A DNA stretch of 64,000 nucleotides, from contig CAJVGD010000002.1 in the NCBI GenBank assembly GCA_910890315.1, positions 1,860,001-1,924,000 of the forward strand, in the 5' to 3' direction. The translations under genes were made by a program, and so were the position numbers. Shown here piece by piece: positions 13,034 to 23,500 of the stretch. Source of the DNA: Serendipita indica DSM 11827. Its lineage: Eukaryota > Basidiomycota > Agaricomycetes > Sebacinales > Serendipitaceae. The notes under the pieces were generated by a model. The model saw only the letters and a program-made list of their open reading frames with translations. It had not been told where the DNA came from and searched no databases. Numbering within the stretch: position 1 is the stretch's first letter; each line of letters starts with the position of its first letter.

Positions 13034-13537
13034 GGTGATCCCAATGAAATGACTAAAAGGAGTCCTTGAAATGTCCAAAGATGTGGGCAAACGGGGGAAG
13101 AGTCCAAGCTGCGTCGTTTGTTTGTCCGAGCCCAAAAATAAAAATTCAAGTTAACAGAAACTGAAAAGCTCATGTGCTCCTTGGGCCGTGGAGATTCCTT
13201 GTGTCCGCTCCAGTCCCTGGGTCTGACAGCGGACACCAGCTCTGGTCGCGACCAAAGCTCCCATGTCGAAAAAGCGAGTATCAGGATTGATCAACAAGGC
13301 AATTTATACGAGGTCGGAGGCGGCAGTGCACTCAATGGACCAAGGCGCGGTGCTGGCAGTGAGGGACGCGCGCGAACGGACAGTCATATAGGGCCCCTGA
13401 TAAGGATATTTTAAGAGACAGAACCGGAACGAGCTGGTTGGACCTGTGCCAATCGCAAACGCCCGTCGTTTTGGCGTCCCCGAGCATCTCCCCTTTGCCC
13501 TTTGAACCCGTCCACGTCCATCGATTTGTCTTTGAAA
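13034..13537. other. Divergent promoter interval, no gene seen
   Basis: 504 bp between two divergently transcribed small membrane-protein genes. Open frames here lack any coding support. Confidence 0.45.
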
Positions 13538-14600
13538 ATGCCTGGAGCACTCTTGTCTACACTTTTATGGCTCTCCGCCCTCTTGTCAACTGCTAGCGCC
13601 GCGACACCGGGGAAGCCGAACAAGAGCAAGCGTACCATCAACATTATCGTCCTTATCATCATCATCGTCTTTATCAGTATGTGTACCAGTGTTTCAAAAT
13701 CTTGAATGCCTTTTGACAACGGATCCAGTCCTTGCCATTGCCAGTCTCGTTTGGGTCATCTTTCTTTGCCGTCGACACGAGCGTAGAAAACAGAAAAAGA
13801 TGAACACGATGATCACCGTGTCCACCGTTCAACCATACCAGTCTCAGTCAGCAGGAGGCTACCAAAGACCCAACTCTGTGGTTGTCCACCAGGTAAGCGA
13901 TCCGTCGGGACTGGTTAATTGTGAACTAAAGGGGAACACCAGGACGGCGACTGGTGGCAGCCACCTCCTGATCAATCTGACGCGACCAGTTCGACGAGAC
14001 GGAGCGTCTACCTCGGTCCTCTCAACGGGAGCACAAACTCGCGCTATTCCGCACACCTCGGTACCCCGGAGGGCCATAGACAGTCGACGTACAGCACTAC
14101 AAGCAGTCAAACTACACGCAACCACGCAGCTCGCCATTCTTCGAGCCTAGCGGCGAGCGCTCAGACAGTCATGGATCGTACTCCAGCTACAGCAGTAGCC
14201 GCCGTACCACCGCCACCCATAGGAGGGATGGGCCCGATGAGTACAAGTACACATAGCGATCACCAAAACTTGCCATACAGCCTCACAAGGGCCAAGTAGA
14301 ACGAGCAGCTACGCGCAGCACCCAGGTGGCGCAGTAGAGGTGACGGTCAATCCAAGAGGGGCTGCGCAACCATTCCAGATTCCTGCGCCGAATCGAATGC
14401 CTGCGCCCCCAACTTTCACTGCACCACCTCAACAACGATCGACTGGTCCCGCTGGTTCTTCCTCTGCGAGCACAGATGCAGGTATCCCCCCCGCGAAACT
14501 GCTCCAACCACAACCAACCGGGACATCCATCTACAGCACTACTCACCCGTACGAACTGTCTGCCATGACTAAAAGTACATCTGGGCACCCTGGAACATGA
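13538..14600 (+). CDS. Single-pass membrane protein with Ser/Pro/Gln-rich tail
   Basis: Exon 1 (13538-13676) encodes a signal peptide MPGALLSTLLWLSALLSTASA, a short KPNKSKR segment and the start of a very hydrophobic helix (INIIVLIIIIVFI). Exon 2 from 13729 continues the helix (LAIASLVWVIFLC) and a basic stop (RRHERRKQKK). A later exon gives DGDWWQPPPDQSDATSS and a long Ser/Thr-rich tail; an intron of 34-40 bp before the acceptor at about 14280 brings in the final part with PAPNRMPAPPTFTAPPQQ and the stop at 14600. Without that last splice, translation would stop at 14299. Same layout as the divergent gene at 12567-13033. Function unknown. Confidence 0.55.
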
Positions 14601-14803
14601 CCTCTGGCTCGTGCTGATTGGACACTGCTACACTATGACTCCTTTCTATCTCATTACATGTATGCCTTACTACCCAATTCTTTTGTTCATCTTCGAAAAG
14701 CCTTGATTGCATCGTCGTGAACAAGTAGTCAATAAAAAAAAGGAGTCGCTCGTACAAAAAGGTCCGTCGAGAATATCGTGGCACAAAAAGGTTCAAACTT
14801 TCC

Positions 14804-16852
14804 TCATCGCTTCTCATATGGATACTGCTGCGCGCCAGCATCGTATCCAGGAGGAGCATCACTCGGGATCATACCGCCACCTTGTTTCGGCGGTACGGGC
14901 GGGGCTGCCCCAGAGGGTAATGCACCAGGCATCCCGCTCATCCCCATCCCACTTCCACTACTCGCTTGCCTCACCGGGCCGCCGCCATAGGTATTCAAAG
15001 GCATCGGCGCAGGTGTTGGGATCGCGGGTGTCGGCGTCGTCGGTGGGACGTTCATTCCAAGTGGCACATCACCACTGTTCACGAGTGTGTTCCCCGGCTG
15101 GTTCCACGGCGGGGCGACATGTCCGATCGGAGAGTGTTGGGATGGTTGCGGTGGGTAAAATGGATTCGTCTGCGGTTGGCTGTACGGATCATGATATCCA
15201 CCTTGTTGTTGTTGAGGTGGAGATTGTGTACGCGCGTAGGGTTCCGAGTATGCCTGGGACGGTTGTTGGTATGCGTTACCGTATCCTTGATTTTGTTGGG
15301 TATATCCGGCGTCGTATCCCTGATTCTGGTCGTACTGAGAAAAACTCGATGGTTGGCCAGTCTGGTGGCTGACGGCAGAGTGATCTACGACTCGTTAATA
15401 AATGTACCAAGAATTGAAAGCAGCAGTGAAACGTACAAGATGTCTGGCGCGCACCGTGGCCATATACTTCGCCAACGGCTGCTCCTCCAGGTGTCAAATA
15501 TTGCTGAGACACTTGGGCGACTGGCATAGGTGGCGGTGACGAGGACGAGGCATGCGGATTGTATCCGCCGGTATATCCCATGGCAGAGTGTTGGCTACCT
15601 TGCCTATACGGTTGATTCGGTCCACTTGGGAACGCAGGAGCCTGCGAGGCATTGTTGTTGTACGCATCGATGCTTCTTGTACCTGGGGGACCTTGCATAT
15701 AGCCACCACCATACTGCGGTTGAACTTGCTGGACACCACGTCCAGCATGATTGCTCGTATACGTGGTGCTAACGCTGCCTCTTCGCTGAGGGCTTCCTGA
15801 AGACATTCCAACTGGCTGATAGGGAGGCTTGTGCGGTGCACTGACGGCTCCTTCGTCCTCTGAGTCTTCCTCGACGTAGTACTGCGCATCGCCCGATTTT
15901 TGCTTCAAAGGTCGCGCTTCTGCATTGGTCGGGAAAGCTGGAAGACCAACTTCTGCCTGACGGGCTTTGCGATCGTTTTCTGCTTTGATCGCCTCGAGAC
16001 GCATGGCCTCGCTGTGCGAAATACCTCCTGTCTCCATTGGTCCACTTTGACCAAAACCGCCGCCATTGTACCACTTCTTGGACTGACCCTTTGGCCCACG
16101 GGGTCGACTGGCGAAGCAGCATCGCCCGATACCAAAGAAAAAGCCGGCGAGGAAGAGCATGACCCAAGCGGCAAGGGTGAGCCACAAAGCATTGCCAATG
16201 TTTGCAGCACCACCAACTGCACGTATACGGGCACGAATGATGAAAAAGAAGATGAGGTCGAAGATGAAGGCAAGGAGTGTCACAGAGGCTGCGAGACCGG
16301 CGATGCAAGAGGAGAAGCATGTCATGGCCATTTCACGGATATGTGCCAAGAGTCCAAATAGGGCGGATACTGCGGCCAAACCGAGCCCGACGATGTGGAG
16401 GACGAGGACATAGGTGAGCCACTTGACTACGACGTTTGGAATCTCGATGTTCAACGGAAGATTGAGTCCTAGAAGAGCGTTTGGATCTATAATAGATCAG
16501 AATCAATCAGAATCAAGAGAGTAGCATGCGAGTCAATGGGTGACTGCTCGAGTGCTATCACACGGTTATGGATCAACGCGGTGCTAGCCCTTGGGCTCGG
16601 AGTGTTACAATGACAAAACGACGCACCGAATTCCCATCCTACGGTAGCATTTGAGCACGCAGTTGAAGAGCCCGTCTGCAAACAGTATCCAAGGACACCA
16701 AAGGTTGCAGTTCCCTGAACGCCCTCGTGGTTGATTGTTGCACTCAGAAAGTAGAAAGACTTGAGGAGTGGGACTGAAAAGGATGCGAGCGCGAGACAGA
16801 TCGTGGCGGCGAGCGTGACGGCAAAGCCTGGAGTTGCTGGGCGGAATACCAT
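14804..16852 (-). CDS. palI: PalI/Rim9-like membrane protein of the ambient-pH (PacC/Rim101) signalling pathway
   Basis: SUR7/PalI family protein. Exon 1 (from 16852) gives MVFRPATPGFAVTLAATICL, helix 1, then a cysteine-bearing loop (GYCLQTGSSTACSNATVGWEF). After an intron come DPNALLGLNLPL and three helices: VVKWLTYVLVLHIVGLGLAA, CIAGLAASVTLLAFIFDLI and NALWLTLAAWVMLFLAGFFFG, followed by CCF and a long cytoplasmic tail very rich in P, Q, G, Y and S, with a further intron near 15385-15435. Ends QQYPYEKR at 14804. In ascomycetes PalI assists PalH in alkaline pH sensing at the plasma membrane. The four-helix core and P/Q/S-rich tail fit PalI better than plain SUR7. Confidence 0.75.
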
Positions 16853-17168
16853 GGCGGGACTGACGTCGACGCTGCTCGAGGTCGCTGGAGAATATTTATT
16901 GAAATTATTCGCACTGCTGTGGCCTGCAGTCGAATATCGAGGTCGGGTTCAAGGTGTGGATGTAAACTTGGAGCAGCGTCCATTTCGGATTTCACTCGCC
17001 CGGCCTTGGTCTCCGCTGCGGACAAAGCGCAGTTTCTAGTCGAATCACTGCATTTTAATCATCCGAATATCGTCAATACGGATGTCCCCGGTCATCGGTC
17101 CAGAACCACCCGCGACGTGCCAAGGTTATTCGTGCTGGCATGTTGGATGAGTCCCCCAACAAGTCTGG
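16853..17168. other. Divergent promoter interval between palI and family member A
   Basis: 316 bp, no coding signal. Serves both genes. Confidence 0.45.
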
Positions 17169-18041
17169 ATGCGACCATTCCTGTTGTTTTCACTCCCTCT
17201 GGGAGCTACTGCTCAGCTCGTCCGAGATGGATTCGTCAGTAATGTTCCAGATTGGACCGGATTATCCATGTTTGTGGCCAGGTGGGAGCCTCTCTGTGGC
17301 GAACTTACCGAAACATGGGCAACAGGAAACAACGCTCCAGATTGCATTCCGGCGATGTACAGCTACAGCAATGACACCCAGTTAACGCTCGGATTATACG
17401 ATTACTTTGGCGTCCGTGTCATGAATGCTGGCATTGGACTTGGGAGGCCACTTTGCTTGTGCTTTTCATTGCGCTCGCGGATTGTGGCCACTCAACAGGA
17501 GGATATTTGCTGGAATTTTGATGGAAACGGGGTCGTTGCAACATCTGCCAATGGCTATGTGACTGGGAGCTGGAGGATCGGCACAAAATCGCTTCCTTGG
17601 TGTACAGGAGATGGCCCTTCCACGCTCGTCAATGCATGGTCACAGACCGCTTTCTTCCCTTCCTCCGCTGGATCCACACAGGCACCTAATTCGACACAAA
17701 GCGGTAAGTCTCATCCTATAGCCATCGATTTCGCTAAATCGTCTCGACAAGGCCTACCAGTGATCAACTCGACTGGAAACAGGCGCACGACACTGGCCGT
17801 CGGACTCAGCGTGGGGCTCACCGTTGGAATACTTGCAATCGCTGCGCTTGTCGGGTTCTGGTTCTGTCTGAAGCATCGAAGGCGCCAGCCTTCGGGTAAT
17901 CCCGGCGCACATACGGGACCATATCCTCAAAATGCGCCATATCCTACGAATGCACCATATCCTACAAATGCGCCATATCCTACAAATGCGCCATATCCTG
18001 CAAATGGAACCCAAAAACCTCCTTTGAACTCGCGTTGGTAA
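17169..18041 (+). CDS. Six-cysteine type I membrane protein, family member A
   Basis: Signal peptide MRPFLLFSLPLGATAQ, then an ectodomain with the core shared by four genes here: RDG-x-V-x-NV, RWEPLCGEL, CIPAMYSYSNDTQ, GIGLGRPLCLCFSL, DICWNFDGNGVV, GSWRIGTKSLPWC and WSQTAF. Six cysteines in the order C-C-CxC-C-C suggest three disulfides. A phase-1 intron (17704-17751, in frame) separates the ectodomain from a short stalk, a glycine-bearing helix (VGLSVGLTVGILAIAALVGF) and a basic stop (KHRRRQ). The tail carries a hexapeptide repeat N-A-P-Y-P-T encoded by five 18 bp units, unique to this member, and ends NSRW. No known family recognised. A surface receptor or adhesin role is inferred from topology only. 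Confidence 0.75.
   Translation: MRPFLLFSLPLGATAQLVRDGFVSNVPDWTGLSMFVARWEPLCGELTETWATGNNAPDCIPAMYSYSNDTQLTLGLYDYFGVRVMNAGIGLGRPLCLCFSLRSRIVATQQEDICWNFDGNGVVATSANGYVTGSWRIGTKSLPWCTGDGPSTLVNAWSQTAFFPSSAGSTQAPNSTQSGKSHPIAIDFAKSSRQGLPVINSTGNRRTTLAVGLSVGLTVGILAIAALVGFWFCLKHRRRQPSGNPGAHTGPYPQNAPYPTNAPYPTNAPYPTNAPYPANGTQKPPLNSRW
17919..18008 (+). repeat. Five tandem 18 bp units in the tail of family member A
   Basis: Units begin ccatatcct and encode P-Y-P-x-N-A; units at 17919, 17937, 17955, 17973 and 17991. Units three and four are identical and the others differ at one to three bases, so the array is recent and probably length-variable. Confidence 0.85.
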
Positions 18042-18623
18042 AAGTGAGTCTTTTCTTCAATGGTGAATTTTTTGCTCATTGTCACTAGTCATCTCTCTAT
18101 GAGCAATAGAAACTATAATGAATACATTGTTTTATCCCATGAGCCTGTCATATGTGAACGCACAGGCGGTTTTCGCCAACCCGTTAGATTCGCTTGCACC
18201 GCAGGATAGGCGGCTTTCCTTGGGATCACATATGAGGGATACACCATCGAAAGTAGAGCTTCAAGGATCGAGAATGATCAGTTTCCGGTTGGTATGCTTC
18301 AAATTCGAGGTGGACAATTAGTGGGAGTACTGCAAAAAAGGACATGAATTTCGACAGGATTCTATCATCTCCTTCGGGAGTTAGATACATTGCCATCCAT
18401 ATTCAGCTCATTGTCGGGCTTGGCCCATCCGGCTGGTAACGCATACCCAAACATAATGTCATTTTCGAACGTGTAGCAAGTTTAATTCAAGACATATGGA
18501 CAGAGCTGGTCGAAAATACCAAGAATGGCTACCAGCCACAACGCATCTGTGCCAGCACGGGTGGTCAACATTCCTATAAATCCCCTTGGACCCACGACGT
18601 ACACATTTCATCATTAGAACAAG
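18042..18623. other. Intergenic between members A and B
   Basis: No gene. A 21-26 bp segment at about 18247 (gaaagtagagcttcaagg) recurs at about 20431, next to the left direct repeat. The member B promoter lies at the right end. Confidence 0.45.
18574..18581 (+). promoter_or_regulatory. TATA-like box ctataaat of member B
   Basis: Lies 43 bp before the start codon. The preceding gtgccagcacg also occurs upstream of member C, so the promoter is conserved between paralogues. Confidence 0.5.
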
Positions 18624-19493
18624 ATGCTAATCCTTCTCACCCTCATTACATTCCTGCTCTCGACGACCAGTGCACAAGTTCAAAGGGACGGACCGGTCGC
18701 CAATGTCTCAGGATGGGACGGACTGACATATACCGCGGCTCGCTGGGAGCCTTTATGTGGTTCGCTCACACGTACGTGGCCACCAGGCAGTAACTGGAAC
18801 GGATGTGACGCTGCTATGAACGGCTACAGCAACGATGTGCGAAGAACTTTTGGGCTCTACGACCGCACAGGCGTCTTACTTGAGAGGGTTGGTGTAGGCC
18901 TTGGAATCCCCCTCTGCATGTGCTTCTCGTTGGGCATGATTGCCACAAACGAAAATCTGGACATATGTTGGGGATTTGAGTCCAGTGGAGTTGTAGTCGC
19001 AAACGGCCTTGGTGGGGTTCTTGGGAGCTGGAGGATTAGTGGAAAGGCTCTCCCTCGTTGTACGGACGCCAATCTAGGATCACTGGAAGCGCAGTGGTCT
19101 CGAACGGCGATCATGCCCTCGTACACAGGATCAGTTCTTACCTTTGGCCCAAGCACGGTGACCCAGCTTCGGACAGTGACGCTCACCCCTACCAGTACGT
19201 GATATTGCGGCTATGGGGATATCACCCAGCTCACGCTCTTGTTAGGTCAGGTCGTCCCTGAGGCCGGTCGTGTGACTGGCTCTGGAAGCCAAGGCCAAGG
19301 GAGCTCTAGTGCAATGAAGTTGGGGCTGGGAATAGGCATATCTCTCGGCATCCTTGCCTTGGTGGTTCTGATCTGGCTTCGCTTGGGCAAGCAGAAGCGG
19401 ATTACTGCTGGGAAGCACGGAGATGGAATACCTGCAAGTCAGAGGCCGTCTTACCGAGCACCGATAAATACGAACCCCACATGGGCTTATTAG
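18624..19493 (+). CDS. Six-cysteine type I membrane protein, family member B
   Basis: Signal peptide MLILLTLITFLLSTTSAQ, then the family ectodomain with cysteines at residues 45, 61, 98, 100, 115 and 146: RWEPLCGSLTRTW, CDAAMNGYSND, GVGLGIPLCMCFSL, LDICWGF, GSWRISGKALPRC, WSRTAIMPSYTG. A phase-1 intron (19195-19245) follows TLTPT. Exon 2 encodes a Gly/Ser-rich stalk, a glycine-rich helix (LGLGIGISLGILALVVLIW), a basic stop and a tail ending NTNPTWAY. Compared with C and D it lacks the Ser/Thr stalk after the intron. Exon 2 and the downstream flank form the left direct repeat that brackets the NLR gene; a degenerate copy of exon 2 is at 25612-25857. Function unknown. Confidence 0.78.
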
Positions 19494-20422
19494 AGGCAAA
19501 TACCCGCCTTCTGATAATCTTGGCCACTCACCAACCCTGCACAGTCGTGGATAGAAAACGACATATCTCTATGACACAGAATAGCGAGATTGCGGTCATG
19601 GAAATATCGTTTGACGAGGCAACCTAACTATCAAACACCCCGATGGACACCTCTCCTTTCCCTTTCGCCTGATTTAGACAGACATATCACTCTTTTCACC
19701 ATGAATAGTACCAAATACACATAATCGTTCACAAATATCCTATGCAGCCGTCTGCCGCGTCGCTACGCTCAATCCCCGCTTTCGCCTCTCGCCGCCTTCC
19801 CTCTTGCTATTCGGGACATCTCCCGTTCATATTACTGACTAACAGCTCGATGAGGTTTCTCCTTCATAGGTTCTTCACCTCCCAACTCTTCTGGATCCTG
19901 TTTTGTTTGCCACAAGGCCATGTCCTTTCTTTGCAGATTCGTTCACTTTCCCTAACACTTGCGAACGGATTCACTATGAAAGCTACCTACTTTTGCATTG
20001 TGCTTTTTTTGCCGTCCAAAATATGTGCTAAATGTCTCCCAGATTTTTGTCCTTCCCAATCTACACTACATATCGGTGTCTATATCTCTCCTCGTCTCCC
20101 TAAAGTCTGAGAATATCAATCCTCATCAAAGAGCTCTGGTTCACGACGCACTGTGGCGAGCCAATACTGCTACATTTAATCTACTATTGCTGTTCAACGT
20201 CAACTCGTCCAACTTGACCAGCAAGGCGTACTCAATCACGCTATCCCTCTTCATATTGAGTTCAAATCGGGTGAATAGAGCTGGTAGAGAACACCAGAAT
20301 GGGCGATCAGTCTCAGTGTATATGCCAGTAAGCACGAGGCACCAATGTGACTATAAATACCGTCAAAATCAGACAGAATTTGTTAAGCAACCTCTCCCAC
20401 AGGATGCAATTCGTCATTACTA
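19230..20422 (+). repeat. Left ~1.2 kb direct repeat bracketing the NLR gene
   Basis: Homologous by eye, with small indels, to 25596-26773 in the same orientation. It starts in the member B intron (ctcacgctcttgttagg) and carries member B exon 2, its 3' flank (cagccgtctgccgcgtc, ttcacctcccaactc) and a sequence matching the member C promoter with its box ctataaat (20351-20358) and first codons (atgcaattcgtcattacta). Homology then stops, so the left copy holds only the first few codons of a C-like gene. Confidence 0.85.
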
Positions 20423-20522
20423 CACAGCACCGAAAGTGGAGCTTCAAGGGTTGATAATAATTCTTCATTGGGTGACGCATGGTAGAAACGTATGTTGACG
20501 TGCCAATAATCATGACAAGTCA
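19494..20522. other. Intergenic: repeat flank and truncated promoter, no intact gene
   Basis: Mostly the left direct repeat. Open frames here (for example at 19742) are not kept in frame in the right copy, so they look non-coding. Confidence 0.55.
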
Positions 20523-23500
20523 TCAGTCGATATCTGTTTGAACGTTTGTCCAAGATGGGCCACATTGAAAGTTGGTGAAATCAATTCTGGTAGGTCGGAA
20601 TCGGCTTGTCGTCGGTATCGTCAGAATATGAGGATATACCAGTCCATTCCGGTTGTCTGGTGGCACCCAGAAGAGAACTTTATTGGAAGATCGTACCCAG
20701 CCATCCTGAGATAGTGAGCACTGATTGAATCCAGGAACGGTGATTTTCAGCGGAATATCCTTTGACCCTTCTGCGAGACTGGTCAGATTGCCACCATAAG
20801 CAATGATAGGTCGAAAGTAAAACTGACTATTCTCTGTATCCCATAGTGGAATCGTGCTGACTTCCGAGCCAGAGACGATTTGTAGAACATCTGGTGAGAA
20901 TCCGAGGGACTTCGCCGAACCTTCACGACCTCTAAGTGCCTTTCCCAATGGCTGGTTCGTATCTGCCTCCCATAATCGAACCGTGGTATCTTCCGAGCCA
21001 GAGACGATTAGCGAGTTATCCGGCGAGAATCCGACGGCTGTCACCCAACCTACGTGACCTCGAAGTGGTTCTCCCAGTGGCTGGCCAGTACCTGCCTCCC
21101 ATAGTCGAATTGTCTTGTCGGAAGAACCAGAGACAATTCGTGAGCCATCTGACGAGAATTCTACGGCCGTCACCCAACCTTCATGTCCTCGAAGTGGTTC
21201 TCCCAATGTCTGGCCAGTGTCCGCCTCCCATAAACGAATTGTCCTGTCGACCGAGCCAGAGACGATTATTGAGCCATCCGGCGAGAATCCGACAGCTGTT
21301 ACCCAACCTACGTGACCCCGAAGTGGTTCTCCCAATGGCTGGCCAGTACTTGCCTCCCATAGTCGAATCGTCTTGTCGGAAGAACAAGAGACAATGCGCG
21401 AGCCGTCTGGTGAGAACCTAACGGCCGTCACTGAAGCTTTATGACCTCGGAGTGGCTCTCCCAATGGCTGGCCAGTGCTTGTCTCCCATAATCGAATCGT
21501 CTTGTCGGAAGAACCAGACACGACTCGTGAGCCGTCTGGAGAGAACCTGACGGTCCTTACCGAACCTTCATGTCCTCGAAGTGGCTCTCCCAATGGCTGG
21601 CCAGTAATTGTCTCCCACAGTCGAATTGTCCCGTCGGAAGAGCCAGAGACAACTTTTGAGCCGTCTGGCGAGAATCCAACGGCCCATGTAATTCCTTCAT
21701 GACCCCGGAGTGGCTCTCCCAATGGCTGGCCGGTTTCTGCCACCCATAGTCGAATAGTTTTATCGGAGGAACTAGACACAATCTGTGAGCCGTCGGGAGA
21801 AAATCCGACAGCCGTCACCGAAGCTTCATGACCTTGGAGTGGTTCTCCCAAAGGCTTGCCAGTGTCTGATTCCCAGAGTCGAATTGTGCCATCTGCAGAG
21901 CCAGAGAGAATTCGTGAACCATCTGGAGAGAACTCAACGGCCATTACCCAAACTTCATGACCTCCCAGTGGCTCCCCCAATGGCTGCCCAGTGGCTGCCT
22001 CCCATAGTCGGATCGTTCTGTCTTTCGAGCCCGAGACAATTCGTGAGCCATCTGGGGAGAATCCGACAGCCGTCACTGAATCCTCATGACCTCGGAGTGG
22101 CTTTCCCAGTGGCCGGCCAGAGTTTGCCTCCCACAGTCGAATGGTCCTGTCTTCGGAGCCAGAGATGATTCGTGAACCATCTGGTGAGAATCTAACGGTC
22201 CAGACAGTTCCGTTATGGCCTTGAAGTGGCTCGCCGAATGGCTGGCCGGTGTCTGCCTCCCACAGTCGGATCGTCCTATCGGAAGAACCAGACACAATCC
22301 GTGATCCGTCTGGAGAGAATCTGACAGCCGTCACTGAAGCTTCATGACCTTGGAGTTGTTCTCCCAGAGGATGGCCAGTGTCTACTTCCCATAGTTGAAT
22401 CATGCCGTCTTCCGAGCCAGATATGATCTGTGAGCCGTCTGGCGAGAATTCGACGGCTGCCACCGAATCCTTATGACCTCGGAGTGGCTCTCCCAATGGC
22501 TGGCCAGTATTTGCCACCCATAGTCGAATAGTTCCGTCTTTTGAGCCCGAGACGATTTGTGAGCCGTCTGGAGAGAATCCGACAGCCGTGACCGAATCTT
22601 CATGACCTCGGAGTGGTTCTCCCAATTGCTGGCCAGTTTCTGCCTCCCACAGTTGAATTGTTCCATCGGAAGAGCCAGAGACAATTCTTGAGCCGTCTGG
22701 TGAGAATGATGCCGCAATAACACCGCCTCGTGGAACTCGAAGAACTCTGGGAAGCCCGGAATACATTTTCTCCAGGCCCCGAGTCACAGTGAGCGTTCTT
22801 GTATACTTCATTCGGCCCTCCACATGCATTATTGACTCCTTAGGAGCAAACGGCAGCGCTGAAATGTATATATGTGGGACGCTATCCTGGATTGGGATGG
22901 AAAATGCCATCATAAATCGCCGGATCTCGGTCATTCTGTTTCTTGTCTCCTCTTCAAGCTATTTCTGTGTCAGTATCTGGAGCCCGTTTGAAAATATTAC
23001 TTACCCTTGCATGGCGTGTAATTGCCTGAAGACCCTCTATCGCTCGTGGCACTCCTATCGTAAAACTTAGGATCTCCATCCAGTATAGTGTATATGATGT
23101 TTGGACAATGCATTTAAGTTCCTTCTTGAGTATGCCTCGCCAGCTGTCGTTGGTTTCTGCTACATGGAAAGCCCAATGGGAGCTCGCGTACTGAAGCATT
23201 CTTGGAATACACTTTGATATTCTGTCATCGAGATTTGGAATCTGCCTATTGAGGCAAAAAGATGACTCGATTTGACATATGTTAAACTTGAGACCTTCGG
23301 CGCGTGAAGTCAGGCGGTTAAGACACCAAGATGCTGCTTGCCCATGCGCGTCCGAGTTTGATAGAGACTCTATTGATAGCTGGGGCCATGGAGCATCGCC
23401 GAAGGTATTCGACAAAGGTGGGATGCCGAAATTGGATTAATTTTGTATTTGGGTCCATACTCAATACGCTTCCCAGATTCTGTACCAACGCCTTGACACT

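Noticed and set aside
13172-13414. Open frame between the two small membrane-protein genes
   Set aside because: No signal peptide or motif and no conserved start context; fits a shared promoter better.
19742-20110. 122-codon open frame (MQPSAASLRSIPAF...) that also occurs, shorter, at 26103-26327
   Set aside because: The two repeat copies share the DNA but not the frame beyond about 70 codons; no domain, signal or splice logic. It is repeat flank, not a gene.
20523-22934. Reading the NLR WD40 array as a separate WD-repeat gene
   Set aside because: An intron just upstream links it in frame to the NACHT-linker part, and the architecture is standard for fungal NACHT-WD40 proteins.
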